A stretch of DNA of 64,000 bases from Capillidium heterosporum (GCA_016630905.1 WBMQ01000001.1:2914001-2978000), one strand, 5' to 3'. Counted from the stretch's first letter, positions 34,258-46,563 are shown. The notes: generated by a model not told the origin, from the sequence alone. Numbers and translations are program-made.

Positions 34258-35679
34258 GCTATAAATTTACGGGATTATCAGCTATTTTTATGTTTCTCTA
34301 AAGTCTTCTAAGTTGAAAGGAAAATGTTCTTGTCAATAATGAAGTTCAAAGCCAAGTTTGGAATCTTGGTCATGTTGCTGAGTTGAGCTGAATATTTGAT
34401 GGCACGATTTTTTAAGCAAATAGGGGACTGATAAATAAAATATTGATATAACTAGGAGTTTGGTTGCAGACTATCCTCAATTATAGTAGCATGGGTTAGG
34501 AATAATTAGTCTGCAATTACAGCAAGCTCCAATATAAAAGCTTGTTCTACTCTGTCTAGATAGAATATGTGCCTTTTCCAGCTGAATTTATAAAAGTTAT
34601 CTAGGTAATTTGAACAGAGCAGCATTTCTTTCTGATGCCAACAGATATACCTTTACCTAAGCAGTGTCAATTGGGAATTTGTGGTAGTGGACGAAACATA
34701 CACCTTACTATGTCTATAACAAAAGCAGCTGCATCCTGGTCTAATCCGATTCTTGCTAGTTGATGATACTTTCAGAACCAACCATAGCCACCAAGGTATT
34801 TCTCAAAGCTATTGTTCCCTCAGTTTTGCCACACCAACCTAAAAACAGGCTTTACTTCAACTTTGCTGACTACAATCCAAATAATTGCACCCTCCGGCCT
34901 ACTTTAGATGACTCGGCAAAGCTAGGCACTTTGCTTCAAAACTTAGTCAATCATTTACCAACTTTTCAATACATCATCCAAGTTTACAATCCAATAGTCC
35001 TGTATAGAGGGCGGCAGTCTAGATAAACGCAGGATGGCTATTTTTACTTTAATTTGGTGGCATCCTGTCAAGGTTCTATAAGTCTATACATAGGTAGTAC
35101 GTGTATGCGATTCATCCAATTTAAATGCGGAGGATTGGAATCCATTTCCCTTTTAGTCCAGACAGCGAAGGGTGGTGGTTGTTCTTACTATGCAGTGGCA
35201 CCATTTATAGCAAGCTGAAGCATTGTATGTATCTATATTTGAGATAGGAACCTTAAAGCAATGGGCTATATGCTACAGCTTCTCAGATATTTGCTGGGTA
35301 TAGTGTTTCTAACATTTGTCTATTTGTGATTAGAAACCCCAGCCCAAAACATTCTTAGCAGGTAGCTTGGCACTAAGTTTGCGCTCCTGGAAGTGAAGCT
35401 CCTTTTGGGTTTACGCTGGCCAGGTCAGAGTTTTGGTAATCGATCTTACTTGCCTTGGCTTTCGATACTAAATTTGTACAGATATTTATATGAATAGTGG
35501 AGATACATGTCAAAACTACAGCGCATTGTCTCCATAAGACATTATTAGATCCCGCCACAAGCATAGGCTTCATCAAAATTTATACCACTGGCAAAGTTGG
35601 AATAAGGATGAAGGTAAAGTAAGGCTCAAGACCCATATATAGACTCGGCCACCCCGGCTTTGTTGAGTTATTGAACAAA
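34258..35679. other. Member A leader and region upstream of decayed nucleotidase
   Basis: The first ~100 bp are the member A 5' leader, which resembles the leaders of members C, D and E (CTTTCAACTTAGA block). Inside the repeat arm, an 88-codon + strand frame (34763-35026) is kept open in both arms, despite a 3-nt in-frame difference, but is unrecognised. A possible MHR-like relic follows at 35373-35600. Confidence 0.45.
35373..35600 (+). pseudogene. Possible relic of an MHR-like gene
   Basis: The + strand translation has IVEIHVKTTAHCLHKTLLDP, which resembles the LDMHVSTHCISLHRNNLLP segment of member D. Just upstream is a decayed match to its CDSNFFTDRF stretch. Other parts of the gene were not found, and stops interrupt it. 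Short and weak; mirrored at 57163-57390. Confidence 0.35.
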
Positions 35680-36669
35680 ATGACTGGGGATGTTTCAATA
35701 GAAGCCAACTTCCTTAACCTTGGTGGCCTATCAACGTCTACACCAAAGATCCCATCAAATTACTAGGGAAGCTGAGCAAGATAAAGTTGGATGGACTTTC
35801 CAAACTAGCAGTAGTTGCAGGTGCGCATTCCTGTTTTATGCTACTTAATTAAACATCGATTTTTGCTATATAGATTTCGGTATGACGATAGCCAAGTACT
35901 GAATCAATGGCAAGCACAACTTCACCAGCCACTCCATCCTAAATTCCAGACTTGCTAAGCGAAGATTTCAAGTAAGGGCCAAGTCCTTCTTTGCAAAAAT
36001 GCCACCCTATTGAGATAGACTACGACTTGGGCTTTGCTTACAAGGTTGTCACGATGGAGGAGCAGTGGAACGAAACTCACAGGATATTTGTCAACAAGAA
36101 GCTGACTTATGGTGAAATTAAACAGGCTATTGAGCAGACCCGTATGATTTATTGATAGGGAGGTTTGGAGTTTTTGACCTTTACTAAGGAAAATAAGATC
36201 CCTACTCTGATATCTTTGACCGGCACTACAAGTAAGCATTTATTCCTATCTATATTGCTCTATTTCAAATTTTGACTACCTGTATACTCAATAGATATCA
36301 TCGAGTTTCTGTTAGCTAAGCAGAATTCCCTCCATCCCAATTTAAACGTCATCTCCAACCGTATAATCTTTGAAAGTGAATCACCATACCTAGGCTCCAG
36401 CTTCTTAGAACCTACAATCCACATCTTGAACAAAGAGTTGGTCCAGCTTAATAGTTTCCCCATCTACTCCAAGTTGGAGCCTATAACAAACTACATTGTC
36501 ATCAGCGATTCTTTGGATGGGGCTTTAACTAAAGATCTGACCTTGAAGGTTGGTCTTTTGGATTTGAATGTCGATAAGGGTTTGAACTTATATTCGGGCC
36601 ATTTTAACATCGCCTTGACAGATGATGCTCCACTGGCTTGTTGAACCTGTTTTGGAATCTTTGATATAG
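35680..36669 (+). pseudogene. Decayed pyrimidine 5'-nucleotidase (copy 3, left arm)
   Basis: Aligns along its whole length with the nucleotidase genes at 31140 and 37686, including the start (ATGACTGGGGATG), both introns and the final GATGATGCTCCACTGGCTTG. Exon 1 is shifted early, so it no longer reads the LPNVHFKDPIKLL stretch. Motif I Asp has become Gly (TTCGGTATGACGAT for TTCGACATGACG), the codon after AAGTAC is TGA, and another TGA sits in ATTTATTGATAGGGAGG where the intact copies have RQGG. Motif IV is shortened to ISDSLDG. It therefore cannot encode an active enzyme. It carries a degenerate TATA box (CATATATAGA) ahead of the ATG. The same broken gene is present in the right arm, so it decayed before the arm was duplicated or has been homogenised since. 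Confidence 0.9.
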
Positions 36670-37685
36670 TGGTTTGTAATAAAGCATATTGGATTTATAA
36701 GTTGTAAGGAGTGGTTATATATGGCTTATCTAGTGATGTTGAATTTATATGATGTTGTAGTTTGAAGCTAGCATATGGATAAATGAAAAGAAAATACTAA
36801 TGTATATGTAGTTATCTATTGACGCATAATATATAGTTAAAGTGTAGCTGCTGTTAAATATGCATCTTAGAATATCCAAAGTAAAGCATTATAAATTGAT
36901 TTGTTCTTTGTACTTTATATGTTTCCGATGTATCAAGCTCTTACTACCCTGTCTAGACTGGTTATAGGAAAATGGAAATGTTGGTAGCAGAAATACATAT
37001 AGCAAACTACGTTCCAATGAATGTAGCTATATACAAATACCATCGGATTTTATAGTGGCTGAGTGTAATATAAATAGCCATAGCATAATAACAGGAGCTT
37101 AGTAGTCAATCTGGAAGAACCATAGCAAGCTTTCAATTTTATCAACTAGAATTCAAATCACCACCAATTTCCGACCTACTTTGTTGAATCACCGAAGCTA
37201 AACCTCCCTTTAAAGATTGCAGCTGCTATCCACCAACCTAAAGTAGCTTAATCCAAACCCTTTCATCTGGCCCTGCACTGCCTTTAGTCAAGTAACTGCC
37301 AAGGATAGCCCCATTTTATCAGGAACCAATGCTTCAATGCAGTCTTCAAGTCTAAATCCAACAGCGCCATATAGAAGATCGTATTTATCCACTGTAAAAT
37401 CCAATATTCTTTAGGAATGATGCTATATGAGTCATTCTTACAAGGCCCTAAAATCACACACTGCTTTGTCCGAATAAACCGTATAGTTCTTTACATGTTC
37501 AGCTATAAAATTCTACGCAGCTTTTCCGATCAGAATAGCACTCGTATAATTTACTAGGTGCTTTAGAGTATAAATAAATAACCTAAAGTGCACAGTAAAA
37601 TATGGGAGGTAGCGAGGAATAAAGTAAAGCCCAAGAAGTCTATATAAACTCAACCACCCCACTCTTTGTCAAGCCAGTTAATAGG
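36670..37685. other. Intergenic within left arm
   Basis: About 1 kb between decayed copy 3 and copy 4. Part (37180-37480) resembles 30500-30780 upstream of copy 2, marking the extent of the older duplicated unit. No gene. Confidence 0.55.
37641..37648 (+). promoter_or_regulatory. TATA box of nucleotidase copy 4
   Basis: TATATAAA 37 nt before the ATG, preceded by GGAATAAAGTAAAGCCCAAG; same arrangement as at copy 2. Mirrored ahead of the right-arm gene near 55115-55122. Confidence 0.65.
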
Positions 37686-38698
37686 ATGACTAAAGATACC
37701 ATACAAGAAGCCAACCTCTGTAATCCAAGTGGTCTACCCAACGTCCACTTCAAAGACCCCATCAAGCTACTCGAGAAGTTGAGTAAGATAAAGCTGGATG
37801 GACTTCCCAAACTAGCAGTAATCGCAGGTATCCATTTACATCTCCTACAACTTTGCTAACAGCCATTATTCATTATAGATTTTGACATGACGATAACCAA
37901 GTACTGGGTCAATGGCAAGCGCAACTTTAGTAGCCACTCCATTTTGAATTCCACAAGATTGCTAAGTCAAGGCTTCAAGGATGGCAGTGTAGGCTTCTTC
38001 AAGAAGTATCACCCCATCGAAGTCGACAACAGCTTAGATCCCGTCTACAAATTAGCGATGATGGAGGAGTGGTGGAATGCAGAGCACAGGGCGTTTATCG
38101 GTGAAAAACTGACCTACAGTGGAATTAAGGATGCCATTGAACATACAAATATGATCTATAGACAAGGGGGTCTAGAGCTTTTGAACTTTACTAAGGAGCA
38201 TAAGGTCCCTACTCTGATATTTTCGGCTGGTATCGCAAGTAGGCATCTATTCCTATTTCTATTTTCAATATTTTATTTATACTTACAACTAACTTTATTT
38301 TAATAGACATCATCGAGTTTCTGTTAGCTAAGCAGAATGTCCTCCATCCTGACTTAGACGTCGTTTCCAACCGTATAATCTTTGAGGATGTATCACCACA
38401 TGTCGGCTCTAGTTTCTCAGAGCCTATAATCCACGTCTTGAACAAGGGTTCGGTCCAACTTGATAGCTTCCCCATCTACTCCAAATTGGGATCTATAACA
38501 AACTACATTGTCATTGGTGATTCTTTGGGTGATAAGGATATGGGCGAGACTTTGGCCAAGGACCTAACCTTGAAGATTGGCCTTTTGAATTTGAATGTCG
38601 ACAAGGACTTGGATTTGTATTTGGATCACTTTGACATCGTCTTGACAGATGATGCTCCGCTGACTTGGCTGAATCTGTTTTTGGAATCTTTGGTATGA
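37686..38698 (+). CDS. Pyrimidine 5'-nucleotidase, UMPH-1/cN-III family (copy 4, left arm)
   Basis: Three exons with the same boundaries as copy 2. Exon 1 begins MTKDTIQEANLCNPSGLPN. Exon 2 starts with motif I DFDMTITKYWVNGKRNFSSH and ends with motif II TLIFSAGIA. Exon 3 has ISDSL-type motif IV in its intact form YIVIGDSLGDKDMGE. About 297 residues spliced. The N-terminal two thirds differ from copy 2 at many residues (for example RLLSQGFKDGSVGFFKKYHP), whereas the C-terminal third is identical. The frame is open throughout, unlike the mirrored right-arm copy. It converges on MHR-like member B. Confidence 0.92.
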
Positions 38699-39111
38699 GG
38701 GTTTGTAATAAAGTAAATGTGATGTTTTATTTCTGGGCTCTATATTTGTCTTGTGATTTGTACTGCAGTAGCAGTTGAAATTGGAGTTTTAAAAGTAAGC
38801 TGGTAGCACAAGCAGCTCTTCCAAGATATCTGGAGTGTCTTCCTACAGCCAGCTTGTTGAGCCAACTATAGCCATATCTCCTGAGAAGTTCAGTGGTAGG
38901 ATATATCTGATGGAGAAACAGATGAAGATTACCCAGGTTTAGATGCTCTACCCTACCATATTATGTAAACATCAAACTGCCGAATTTAATTTACCATCTA
39001 CATGGACTTGCGCTATACAAACCAAAGATATTGTTTACAATGGATTGGCTATAGAATATGTTGCCAAATGGCATCTAACGCTGTTGGTAATAAAACCAAT
39101 GTGCATCAATA
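38398..39111 (+). repeat. 714-bp identical tract (copy 2 of 3)
   Basis: Same tract as 31852-32565 in direct orientation, covering the end of nucleotidase exon 3 plus about 410 bp of non-coding 3' flank. Sequence beyond 39111 drops to roughly 80% similarity with the corresponding region near copy 2. Confidence 0.85.
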
Positions 39112-39349
39112 GCAGAAATTAAATTAGAATACTGGAGTTTATTAAAACATATACATTTGAGATATTTATAGTTAAAGTAATTTGAATCTACATTATAGTT
39201 TTAATTAGTTTTAGCTACCGCATTCGATAATGCTTGGAAAATAACAGGACTATACTAAATGCCTTTGCCTAATGCTTAGTGCTTTGAGGATGAAGGTTGA
39301 AAGGCCAATTGTCACAGCTAGACTGTCAAAGCTATTTTCATGAACTTTA

Positions 39350-40746
39350 CTACTCACCGTAGCATTGCTTTAAGGTTGCAAATCCATCCTTCAGATAATC
39401 CAAATCCTCCCACTGGTTCGAAGTCAACTTGACGATCCTTTGCACCTTCCTAACGTTCTGTAGTTCAGCTTCTTTAAGTTTGCCATTGATAGAGTTGTCA
39501 TAGGCGACCTGGTAGTAGAATTTAGCTAGTACGATCGGTAGATAGTTGCTGACGGGAAGCTTTATAGGTACAAATGGTTTAAGTGAGATGCTAATCCTAG
39601 CCCAATTTTCCAACTGGTACAGCCAGCTTTGGCTGATGCGTTGCAGGGTCGGGAAGTGTAGGTTGTAAGTGATAGGTATTTTCAAATCCAGGATAGAGAC
39701 ACATGGCCAGATGAGGTAGAATGTAGACACGCGGTAGAGGTAGATAATGTCTAGTTTACTGAGTAGGTCGTAATTCGCTTGGCCTAGGTAGAGTCGTCTG
39801 AGGTTGTAGGCGGAATCGAAGATACTGGGATCTAAGATTAAGCCAGTATACCACCTTTCGACTACCAGAAGGAGCTGCTCCCTATGGTGGTAGATTGTTG
39901 CCGCCAGAGCATTAAATTCAGCGACTTTTTCAAAGTCAGTTAGGCTGGCAATGCCGCTCAACAGCTTCCAATCGAAAAAGTGGACGTATTCGAACACGCA
40001 AAGGGTTGGGCTGGGTAGTAGATGGTTCCTATGGAATGCTAAGCAATGGGTACTTGGATAGCCATCCAAGCTAGGATTGAGGCTATTCGTGAACGTAGAA
40101 CCACAATATTCGCCTAGGCGATTGATAAGCTCCGGCTTCCCTAAAACTACCGAAATAAACTTCAAGAGGCCGACTATCAGGTGGGAACAGATCTTCAAAC
40201 TCGGCCCCTCCTCTTCAATCTGCTCAGTAGTCAGTGTATTGTACAGGCTAAATGCCCGTTCTAAAGCACTTTGATATAAGAATAGCAGTCGTGGTTAAAA
40301 TTACCTATGTAGAGCCAACTGGCCAGGTCCTTATAGCGAACACACTCGATCAATGCCAGCAGCAGGAAGCTTTTTAACTTTTCTATGCGATTGGCAGATT
40401 CGATCTCTTTAGAACCGATACTTTGTTTAGCCAAGGTCAAAAAGTGGTTTTCCACAAACGACAGATTAAATTGGAAGCTTTTCTTGGCGAACCTGCACCC
40501 TGAGGCCAATAACATATAGATGTCTTGGTTTGGTTGGCTCCACAGCTTGGGTAGCTTGTTCAGCTTCAAGAATATCTGGCTTTGGTCGGCCTCTCCAAAG
40601 TACTGAACTACTAGATGTTCCACCAGCTTTGAAGTGCTATCTTGTAGTGTAGGACGTTGTATCTTGCGTTGCAAGTTCTTTACTTGGAGTTCCAGGTTAT
40701 CGAGCCGCTGTAAAGCTTGTTGGTACCTTGTATCTTCATCTTTGGA
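39350..40746 (-). pseudogene. MHR-like protein, member B, 5'-truncated at the repeat boundary
   Basis: Exons 40305-40746 and 39350-40260, separated by a 44-nt intron (40261-40304), match member C in the other arm almost exactly: LVEHLVVQYFGEADQSQIFL, then ERAFSLYNTLT after splicing, ending WEDLDYLKDGFATLKQCYGE*. At 40746 (codons SKDEDTRY in member C) the sequence diverges into unrelated DNA. The frame upstream has no ATG before a stop, so the native start and promoter are missing. Translation could only begin at an internal Met (40674, MQRKIQRP), which would remove half of the coiled coil. Known difference from member C: AATIYHH here, AATTYHH there. It may be non-functional or make a shorter protein. 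Confidence 0.8.
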
Positions 40747-41978
40747 GCTGGCTGATGATTGTGTTCTAAAACTGTTATAAATAATAATAAAATTTTACTG
40801 CTTTGCTAACAATCCTTAACTTCACTGACTCTTCTAACTGTAATGGACTCTTTTTGATATATTAACTTGAAAACTTAAGTAACTGAATATTTTGAATTTA
40901 TCAGTCACATTTGTTATAGTTTTTCTCAATAAATTTGCTGCTTCCAATGCGGAACGCTTTTGCAATTAAACGTTGCATTCTTTCTGAATTAAATTTACTA
41001 CAATAGTAGAAACTAAATGGGGAGGAATGCTTGATCATTAACAATCCTATATCTTTATAACTTTCTTATAAGGTGAACTTCTATTGAATTAGAAAGAAAG
41101 TTCCTATATTAAGGAAAAGAAAACTGATTAAAATCTGTATTAGACTTGAATATTTCTATCCAAAATTTACAAGCAGCTGGATGTCCATAATCGAGAACAT
41201 TTCCTAAGGTTTTATCTTTCAATATAGGATATTTGATCTTACAATCGTACTATGTTAAAAATAGTATACAAGAGTAAGCTCAAAGTCAATATCTTTGACT
41301 TTTAGATAACTACACAATATCATCCTAAAAATACAGAACATCAAGCAATTACTTTTTCTTCCATTTTTGTTTTGTTTTCATCCAAGAATTTTATATGCTG
41401 GGATATGTAGTACTTTCAAAAGGAATTTATATTTGTCTTTATCCATCACCTATTAAAAGATATTTAAATATAGCATTCCAACATCGAAGTCATTTAACAT
41501 ACGATAGCAATCGACCTACATAAAATAATAGCATTTACTATAAAGAAGCTACTTGTTATTTAAAATATAAAACATGCCTGCAAATGACATTTTGATAATT
41601 GCCTTTATATTATTGAAAAAATCAACTGAGAATGTAAATCAAAAAAACAAATTACCATGATACAGAAGTCATGAATGTTGAGCAGTTTAATGTCGATTTG
41701 ACTATTAAAATATAAATCTGAAAGAAGGAGGACCTTGGAAGGTTGTAGAGTACAAGTCAGCCAAAGCTCTCCAAACTATAATTAATCTCTAAAATAAATA
41801 CGTTTTGCCATCTACGAGCCAAGTATATATCATATCGTAAAGCTACAACGTTGATCGGTGTCTCAAACTAAAAAACTTTAAACACTTTGAATGCTGATAA
41901 GTTGAAGGCACCTCTAGCTCACTATAACAACTACTTTCATAAATTATGCTCTAGTGACAAATCCTTACTCAGCGAAAA
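40747..41978. other. Spacer intergenic next to left arm
   Basis: Unique, strongly A+T-rich 1.2 kb with no supportable gene, between the truncated member B and the 3' end of the Erd1-like gene. Confidence 0.5.
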
Positions 41979-43274
41979 CTAACTTAAAATTACCCGATAG
42001 TATGAATGTACTTCTTTCTCAATACGTAGAAACAGCCACAGGAATCTTCGGAATAATTCCAACAACTCGATCATAAAGTCTCCGAAGGGGGCTTGGTTGA
42101 TGTTGACCTGGCGTGACAGTTTGAAGGTCCAAGTGATTCTCAGCAAAAAATTGATGGCGATGACCAGGTAATACAACCCAGGATCTACAAAAATTAAGCG
42201 CTGTCGTAACATTGGTTTTACATCCGATTCCTCGGTAGTGGTATCATCATTTTCCTGTGCCATAGGGAAGTAGCCTAGGTCCCAATCCATAACTAGATCC
42301 CAATAGAACGAGTAACTAGAATTGAATATAACAGCCAATAACCATATGTAGTAGAGCCAGCTTGCGGGGGAATCGTGGGCTAACTTCTCATCGACATCCA
42401 TTAATTTACCTACTATAGGGGACAACATGATAACTGGGAACGCCGACCCGTACTTTAAGGCATTAGCTAGGTGCCTGTACTTCAATCCATCTGAATTCAA
42501 AAATTCGGCTACACATTGACGTAGTCGGATCATGAAGGGAATAGAGACAATAAGAGGAGTTAAAACATCGGACCAAGAAGCTGCATTCAACTTGGTATCT
42601 ACGTCCATAAATAAAGCGGCCCAACCAGAGGCGAAGAAGTCGCCAATTACTCTAGAGTAACTAGTGAGTACATCGGCTAGTAGCACGTCACAGAAGTACA
42701 CGGGGGATTGGAACCCTTCTAATACCAGTCTACCTAATGCTCTTTTACTTGTAAATATTAAAATTTTGAAAATAGGTTACCTCAAGAGGGAGTATCGCTT
42801 GTCTTTGTAAAACGTATCCATCGGGTTAACTACTAGAGCCAACGTTATACCGGTTGATAGTAGGAATATGATGGAAGGCTCCCACTCCAAAAATGTTATG
42901 TTCTCCAAACCGAAAACTGAAAAGTTGAACTTCAAAATTTGATGTAGGATAAGGTTGGGAAGTAGAACTACACCTACCAAACTAAAAAATATTTTGAAGA
43001 GGTGGGGGCTTGAGAGGTGGAGACTGGTATCTAAAATCTTATTGAGAGGTAGTTGGAACGACTCTAGGATTGAAATGTTGGTCCCAAACAAGATTAAAAA
43101 TAAAAAGAAGAGTAGTAAAGTACGAAGTGGTACCGGTATCAACGATTCTAGGAAGGTTTCATGGCGGATACTCAATTGAGTTTGGAGTTGAGCTCGGACT
43201 GAAGGGTTTAGGTACATTGGGATTTGATCTTTTGGCTTTCTTTCTTTGGAGAAGGGGTGGGTTGGAAGCGCCAC
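41979..43274 (-). CDS. EXS-domain multi-pass membrane protein (Erd1-like)
   Basis: Two exons: 42781-43274 and 41979-42747, with a 33-nt intron (42748-42780) that joins YSLL-SKRALGRLV in frame. The N-terminal exon has several helices (LLLFFLFLILFGTNISIL, LVGVVLLPNLILHQIL). The second exon is the EXS domain: YFCDVLLADVLTSYSRVIGD, RLRQCVAEFLN, then LKYGSAFPVIML and the signature YSFYWDLVMDWDLGYF, ending near LRIEKEVHSYY. About 420 residues with no SPX domain, as for yeast Erd1, a Golgi protein needed for luminal phosphate recycling and retention of Golgi/ER residents. Family assignment is firm; equating it with Erd1 rather than another SPX-less EXS protein is inference. Confidence 0.88.
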
Positions 43275-43815
43275 TAAGTAGTTTGTAAAAATTGAAGTGA
43301 TATGCTGAAGCCTCTATGCACGTATTTAAAGTAGATTTATTTATAGATTTGAAGTAGGCTGATGCACAGAATAATTGAATAGATCTTATAGCCTACAAAA
43401 TTTATGGAGCTACAATTTCTATTGGCCAACACGCCAACTCCTAAAGGAATCAAAAGTTGCTAATATAGCTGTGGTCAAGTGTTGCTGATCAAGATGTAAA
43501 CTTGGAAAGCAAAACTATAAATAAAAAATATATATAGCGTCGTTATTGGAATCCCCAAATTGGCATCTCTAAACTCGTCTTGAAGCTAGATTACTACCGG
43601 TGTTGAAGCAACCTATTGATATATTTATATAAATTTTGGGAAAACCTCCAAAAGTAGGCAACAACCAAAGCTGATGGAAAGCAACTGTGTTTATAGTGTT
43701 TTTACTTGGGTTTGCTTTAGAATTTCAGATACATATATATAAGAATTATAAATATAGCTTACTAAATAAACCTACAAAAATGTAAATGGTTAAACTTTTA
43801 ACCTTTATTATCAGC
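43275..43815. other. Intergenic
   Basis: Promoter side of the Erd1-like gene and 3' flank of the SET-domain gene; nothing else seen. Confidence 0.5.
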
Positions 43816-45531
43816 TCATACCAGATAGCCAACCTCATTCACTAAACTCAAAAGAACATTGGCATTTTCGTCTATTTCAAAATCCCTTTGAGGTAAGCTT
43901 ACCAGGTACAAACTTAAGAAACTAACTTTCAAGCTTTGTAGGTTGGTAAAGCCTTTTACTATAGTCAGGTTGTACAACAACAAACTGACCTCCGAAATCT
44001 TTTCCAAAAGCTTTGGATGATACAGAGTACCGTAGATCTTATAAAGAGTCAAGGTTTGCAGTAGGGTACCATACAGTAAGTAATTGAGTTGAGAGTTATC
44101 AAAGTTTTGGTTGAAAAATTGGTACTCGGTTAAATTACTGGGGAGCTTTAACGTTTTGAAATCGAGGTCCAGGTTAGCCTTATACTTCGAATCATACCTT
44201 GGAGTTAGTAATCCAACCAATATTTCCAACAGATTGCCTACCTGTACTAAACTCGCTAGGTTGAAGTAGGTTGCCACGTGGCAAATCCAAGACCTTGTTG
44301 AAGAATTTGTTGACAATACCCTGCTGTTCTCTACTTAGAATCTTGGATATCTGGCCTTTAAAAACCTCCACCTTAGTTTTATCTTCCAAAATAGAATCAA
44401 CAGTACTTAGCAATTCATCGACTTTTGGTAGCTTGACTGCAGCCAAAGGAAAATATCGATTGTCGACAATATCCTTCAATCCAACTTTCTCTGAACAATT
44501 TGGACACTTGCACAAAAATTGATACCTTGAGGCCAACCTCTCCTGTCGAAGCTTAAAGTCAATTATTGGATCTAAATAACTTATCGTCAACTCATGGCCT
44601 TTGCATAGAAAAGTCAAGCTGAAGAAGGTGAGTTTTAGTAGTTGGTTGGTTATAGGCTCCAACTTGTAACTCAAGTTGGGTCTACAGCTGTGGTTGAACA
44701 ACGAACCTATAGTTGTCAATACCTCCTGACCTTGGAAACTGAAGTTGTTGAATTGGAACTGGATTGCCACCTTTTCGATATCTTCTCTAGTAACTTGGAC
44801 GTTAACAAGTGCCTTGCTTTTATGGGAGTTTTGCTGGATATGCTCAAGCTGTTTAAAGACCTGTAAACTTACTTTGGCAATTTCTTTCACTTGATATCGA
44901 TCCTTTAGCTCTGTAAAACTTACGTAATCATAGGATAATGCTAGCTTGGTAGCTAGGTTAGACTGGGAAGCGCTTTTAGCCTTGTCGTTCAAAGTCGAAC
45001 TCCATTTCAATAAAAAGTATCTTCGAACTAAATTTACAGTCTTTTGCGTGTCTGGGTTACTTTCTTGCCTACTAAATATGTTCAAAAATTTACATTCCAG
45101 CTCATGATAGCCATCAAAGTGACGTTTCTGACATTGTTGGCTACAGTACATTGCCTTTAAACATGAATTACAGTTAAAGGTTGACGGTAAGTTACACCAG
45201 CTGCAGTTAAGTAAAGTTAAATTGGGTTCAACTAGTTGGACGAAAGTTGAAAATAATTTGGTACCTGGGTTGATATCTACAGTTTTTATTAAAAGGTAAG
45301 GAGTAGAATTGGGAAATTCAAGTTACCATAAGGACTTTTATAAACTATCCCGTTGCCTTTACCTTCTATAGGCTGATACGATAGGTTGTAAGTTGGAATC
45401 GCTTCTTTGAGCACTTCGTTTAGGGAGGTGACGACGTCCATGTTGGTAAGATGAGATGGATGAAATTTGCAAGTTAGCTTGGACATCACCAAAAAACTGA
45501 CCTCATAAATTTCATTTGGATTTGGTTGCAC
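43816..45531 (-). CDS. SMYD-like MYND/SET-domain protein lysine methyltransferase
   Basis: Multi-exon gene. Exon 1 (from 45531) gives the start of SET with GKGNGIVYKSPY. After an intron near 45290-45325 it continues DINPGTKLFSTF and a MYND zinc finger: CSWC, CNSC, MYCSQQCQKRHFDGYHELEC. Then come the SET core motifs IGSLFNHSCRPN and LTISYLD and the post-SET cysteines FLCKCPNC. This split SET with an inserted MYND finger defines SMYD/Set5-type methyltransferases acting on histones or other proteins. Downstream, the frame reading GNLLQPSEF must give way to the one reading VQVGNLLEILVGLL and later YHPKLLEKISEV. A 64-nt intron from GTATTG to ACCTAG near 44264-44327 would do this exactly (REQQ-ASLVQ). 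A frameshift is the alternative. Residues after SET form the usual helical C-terminal lobe. Confidence 0.9.
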
Positions 45532-46563
45532 TTTGTATTAATTTGATTTGCAAGGTTGGAATATTAACTTTCGGTAAAGATAAATGTCAGTAAATTTACT
45601 GGAGGCAGCATTCCAAAGAGAAAGTTACTTGATATCTTGAAACACCTTTGAATTATGATATCTACTCTTTGGTATTTAAAAAGGGATGGTCTTCTTAAGC
45701 CCCTCATCTATTATAGCCTAAATTTTTATTTATTTTCAACTCAGCTACCCTCCTATAGTAAGCATTTACAAAGAAAATGAATAAGACTAAGATTTGCTAT
45801 GGTAAAGACATCTAGTAAGCCTTTTAGATGTTCTTACCAAGTGAATCCTAATACGATAAGCTTTGAAATTTAGCTTTAAATTTCCAAATCAAATACCAAG
45901 TTTACTCCAACCTAAGTTGAACTGTAGCTTTAGTTAACTTTGGATTGAGTCTGCAACTTTATCGAGTTGATCAATGCAGGTTTAAAGCTACTGGCAACTG
46001 TTACCCTTTTATACCTAATGCATCTCTTTTGAACCTAACAACTACTATTTTGGCTTTGGTTTTTTAAATTAGCCAATATTTGAAATCCACAACATATTAT
46101 AATTCTACATCGATAGCTAACTTTTATCTCTAGCAAGAAAATGGAATTGTAGTTTTAGGTACTATCACTAAGTTTGATAGATAGAAATGAAGCGAATAGT
46201 TGTTTTAAAAAGTAGGCTTACTGGAATCATTCGTTGCATAGATGTATTATCTACAACTGCTAGACAAATAATAGTGAGCATCGGTTGATAAGTAAAACAA
46301 AGCTACGTAAGGTTTATTTCAAACTAAAATAGTATCCAGCTAGTAGAGGTGAAATTGGTTAGCTTTTTCAATTTTCAAAAATCAACTTATATTTTATAAA
46401 TACATCTACTGCACCATCAAAACTACACTTGAAATGCAAAAGAGAAAAAAAGGTGCCAATTGAAATTTAAACTGCAAAAAAGTACACCCTATAGCTAAAA
46501 GTAGTTTACAAATCGATATTTAGTAAATAGCTTATATATGAGGGGTTTGTAACGTAAGTATAT
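45532..46563. other. Intergenic
   Basis: About 1 kb without a supportable gene. Confidence 0.5.

Larger units (their letters stand above)
34414..40746 (+). repeat. Left arm of a 6.3-kb inverted repeat
   Basis: Reading rightward from AAGCAAATAGGGGACTGATA at 34414, this arm matches the reverse complement of 52016-58352. Paired coordinates sum to 92762-92766 throughout. I see only scattered substitutions and about four small indels. The arm carries a decayed nucleotidase, an intact nucleotidase and most of MHR-like member B. The inner end cuts member B inside its coding sequence; the outer end lies 157 bp upstream of member A. Confidence 0.95.

Noticed and set aside
34763-35026. 88/89-codon frame kept in both repeat arms
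   Set aside because: Kept open mainly because the arms are nearly identical; only one 3-nt difference is informative and no family is recognised.
44229-44272. A 44-nt intron (GTAGGC...CTCCAAG, with TTACTAAC) in the SMYD-like gene
   Set aside because: Attractive signals, but splicing it leads to a stop within 20 codons; the 64-nt alternative restores the conserved C-terminal frame.
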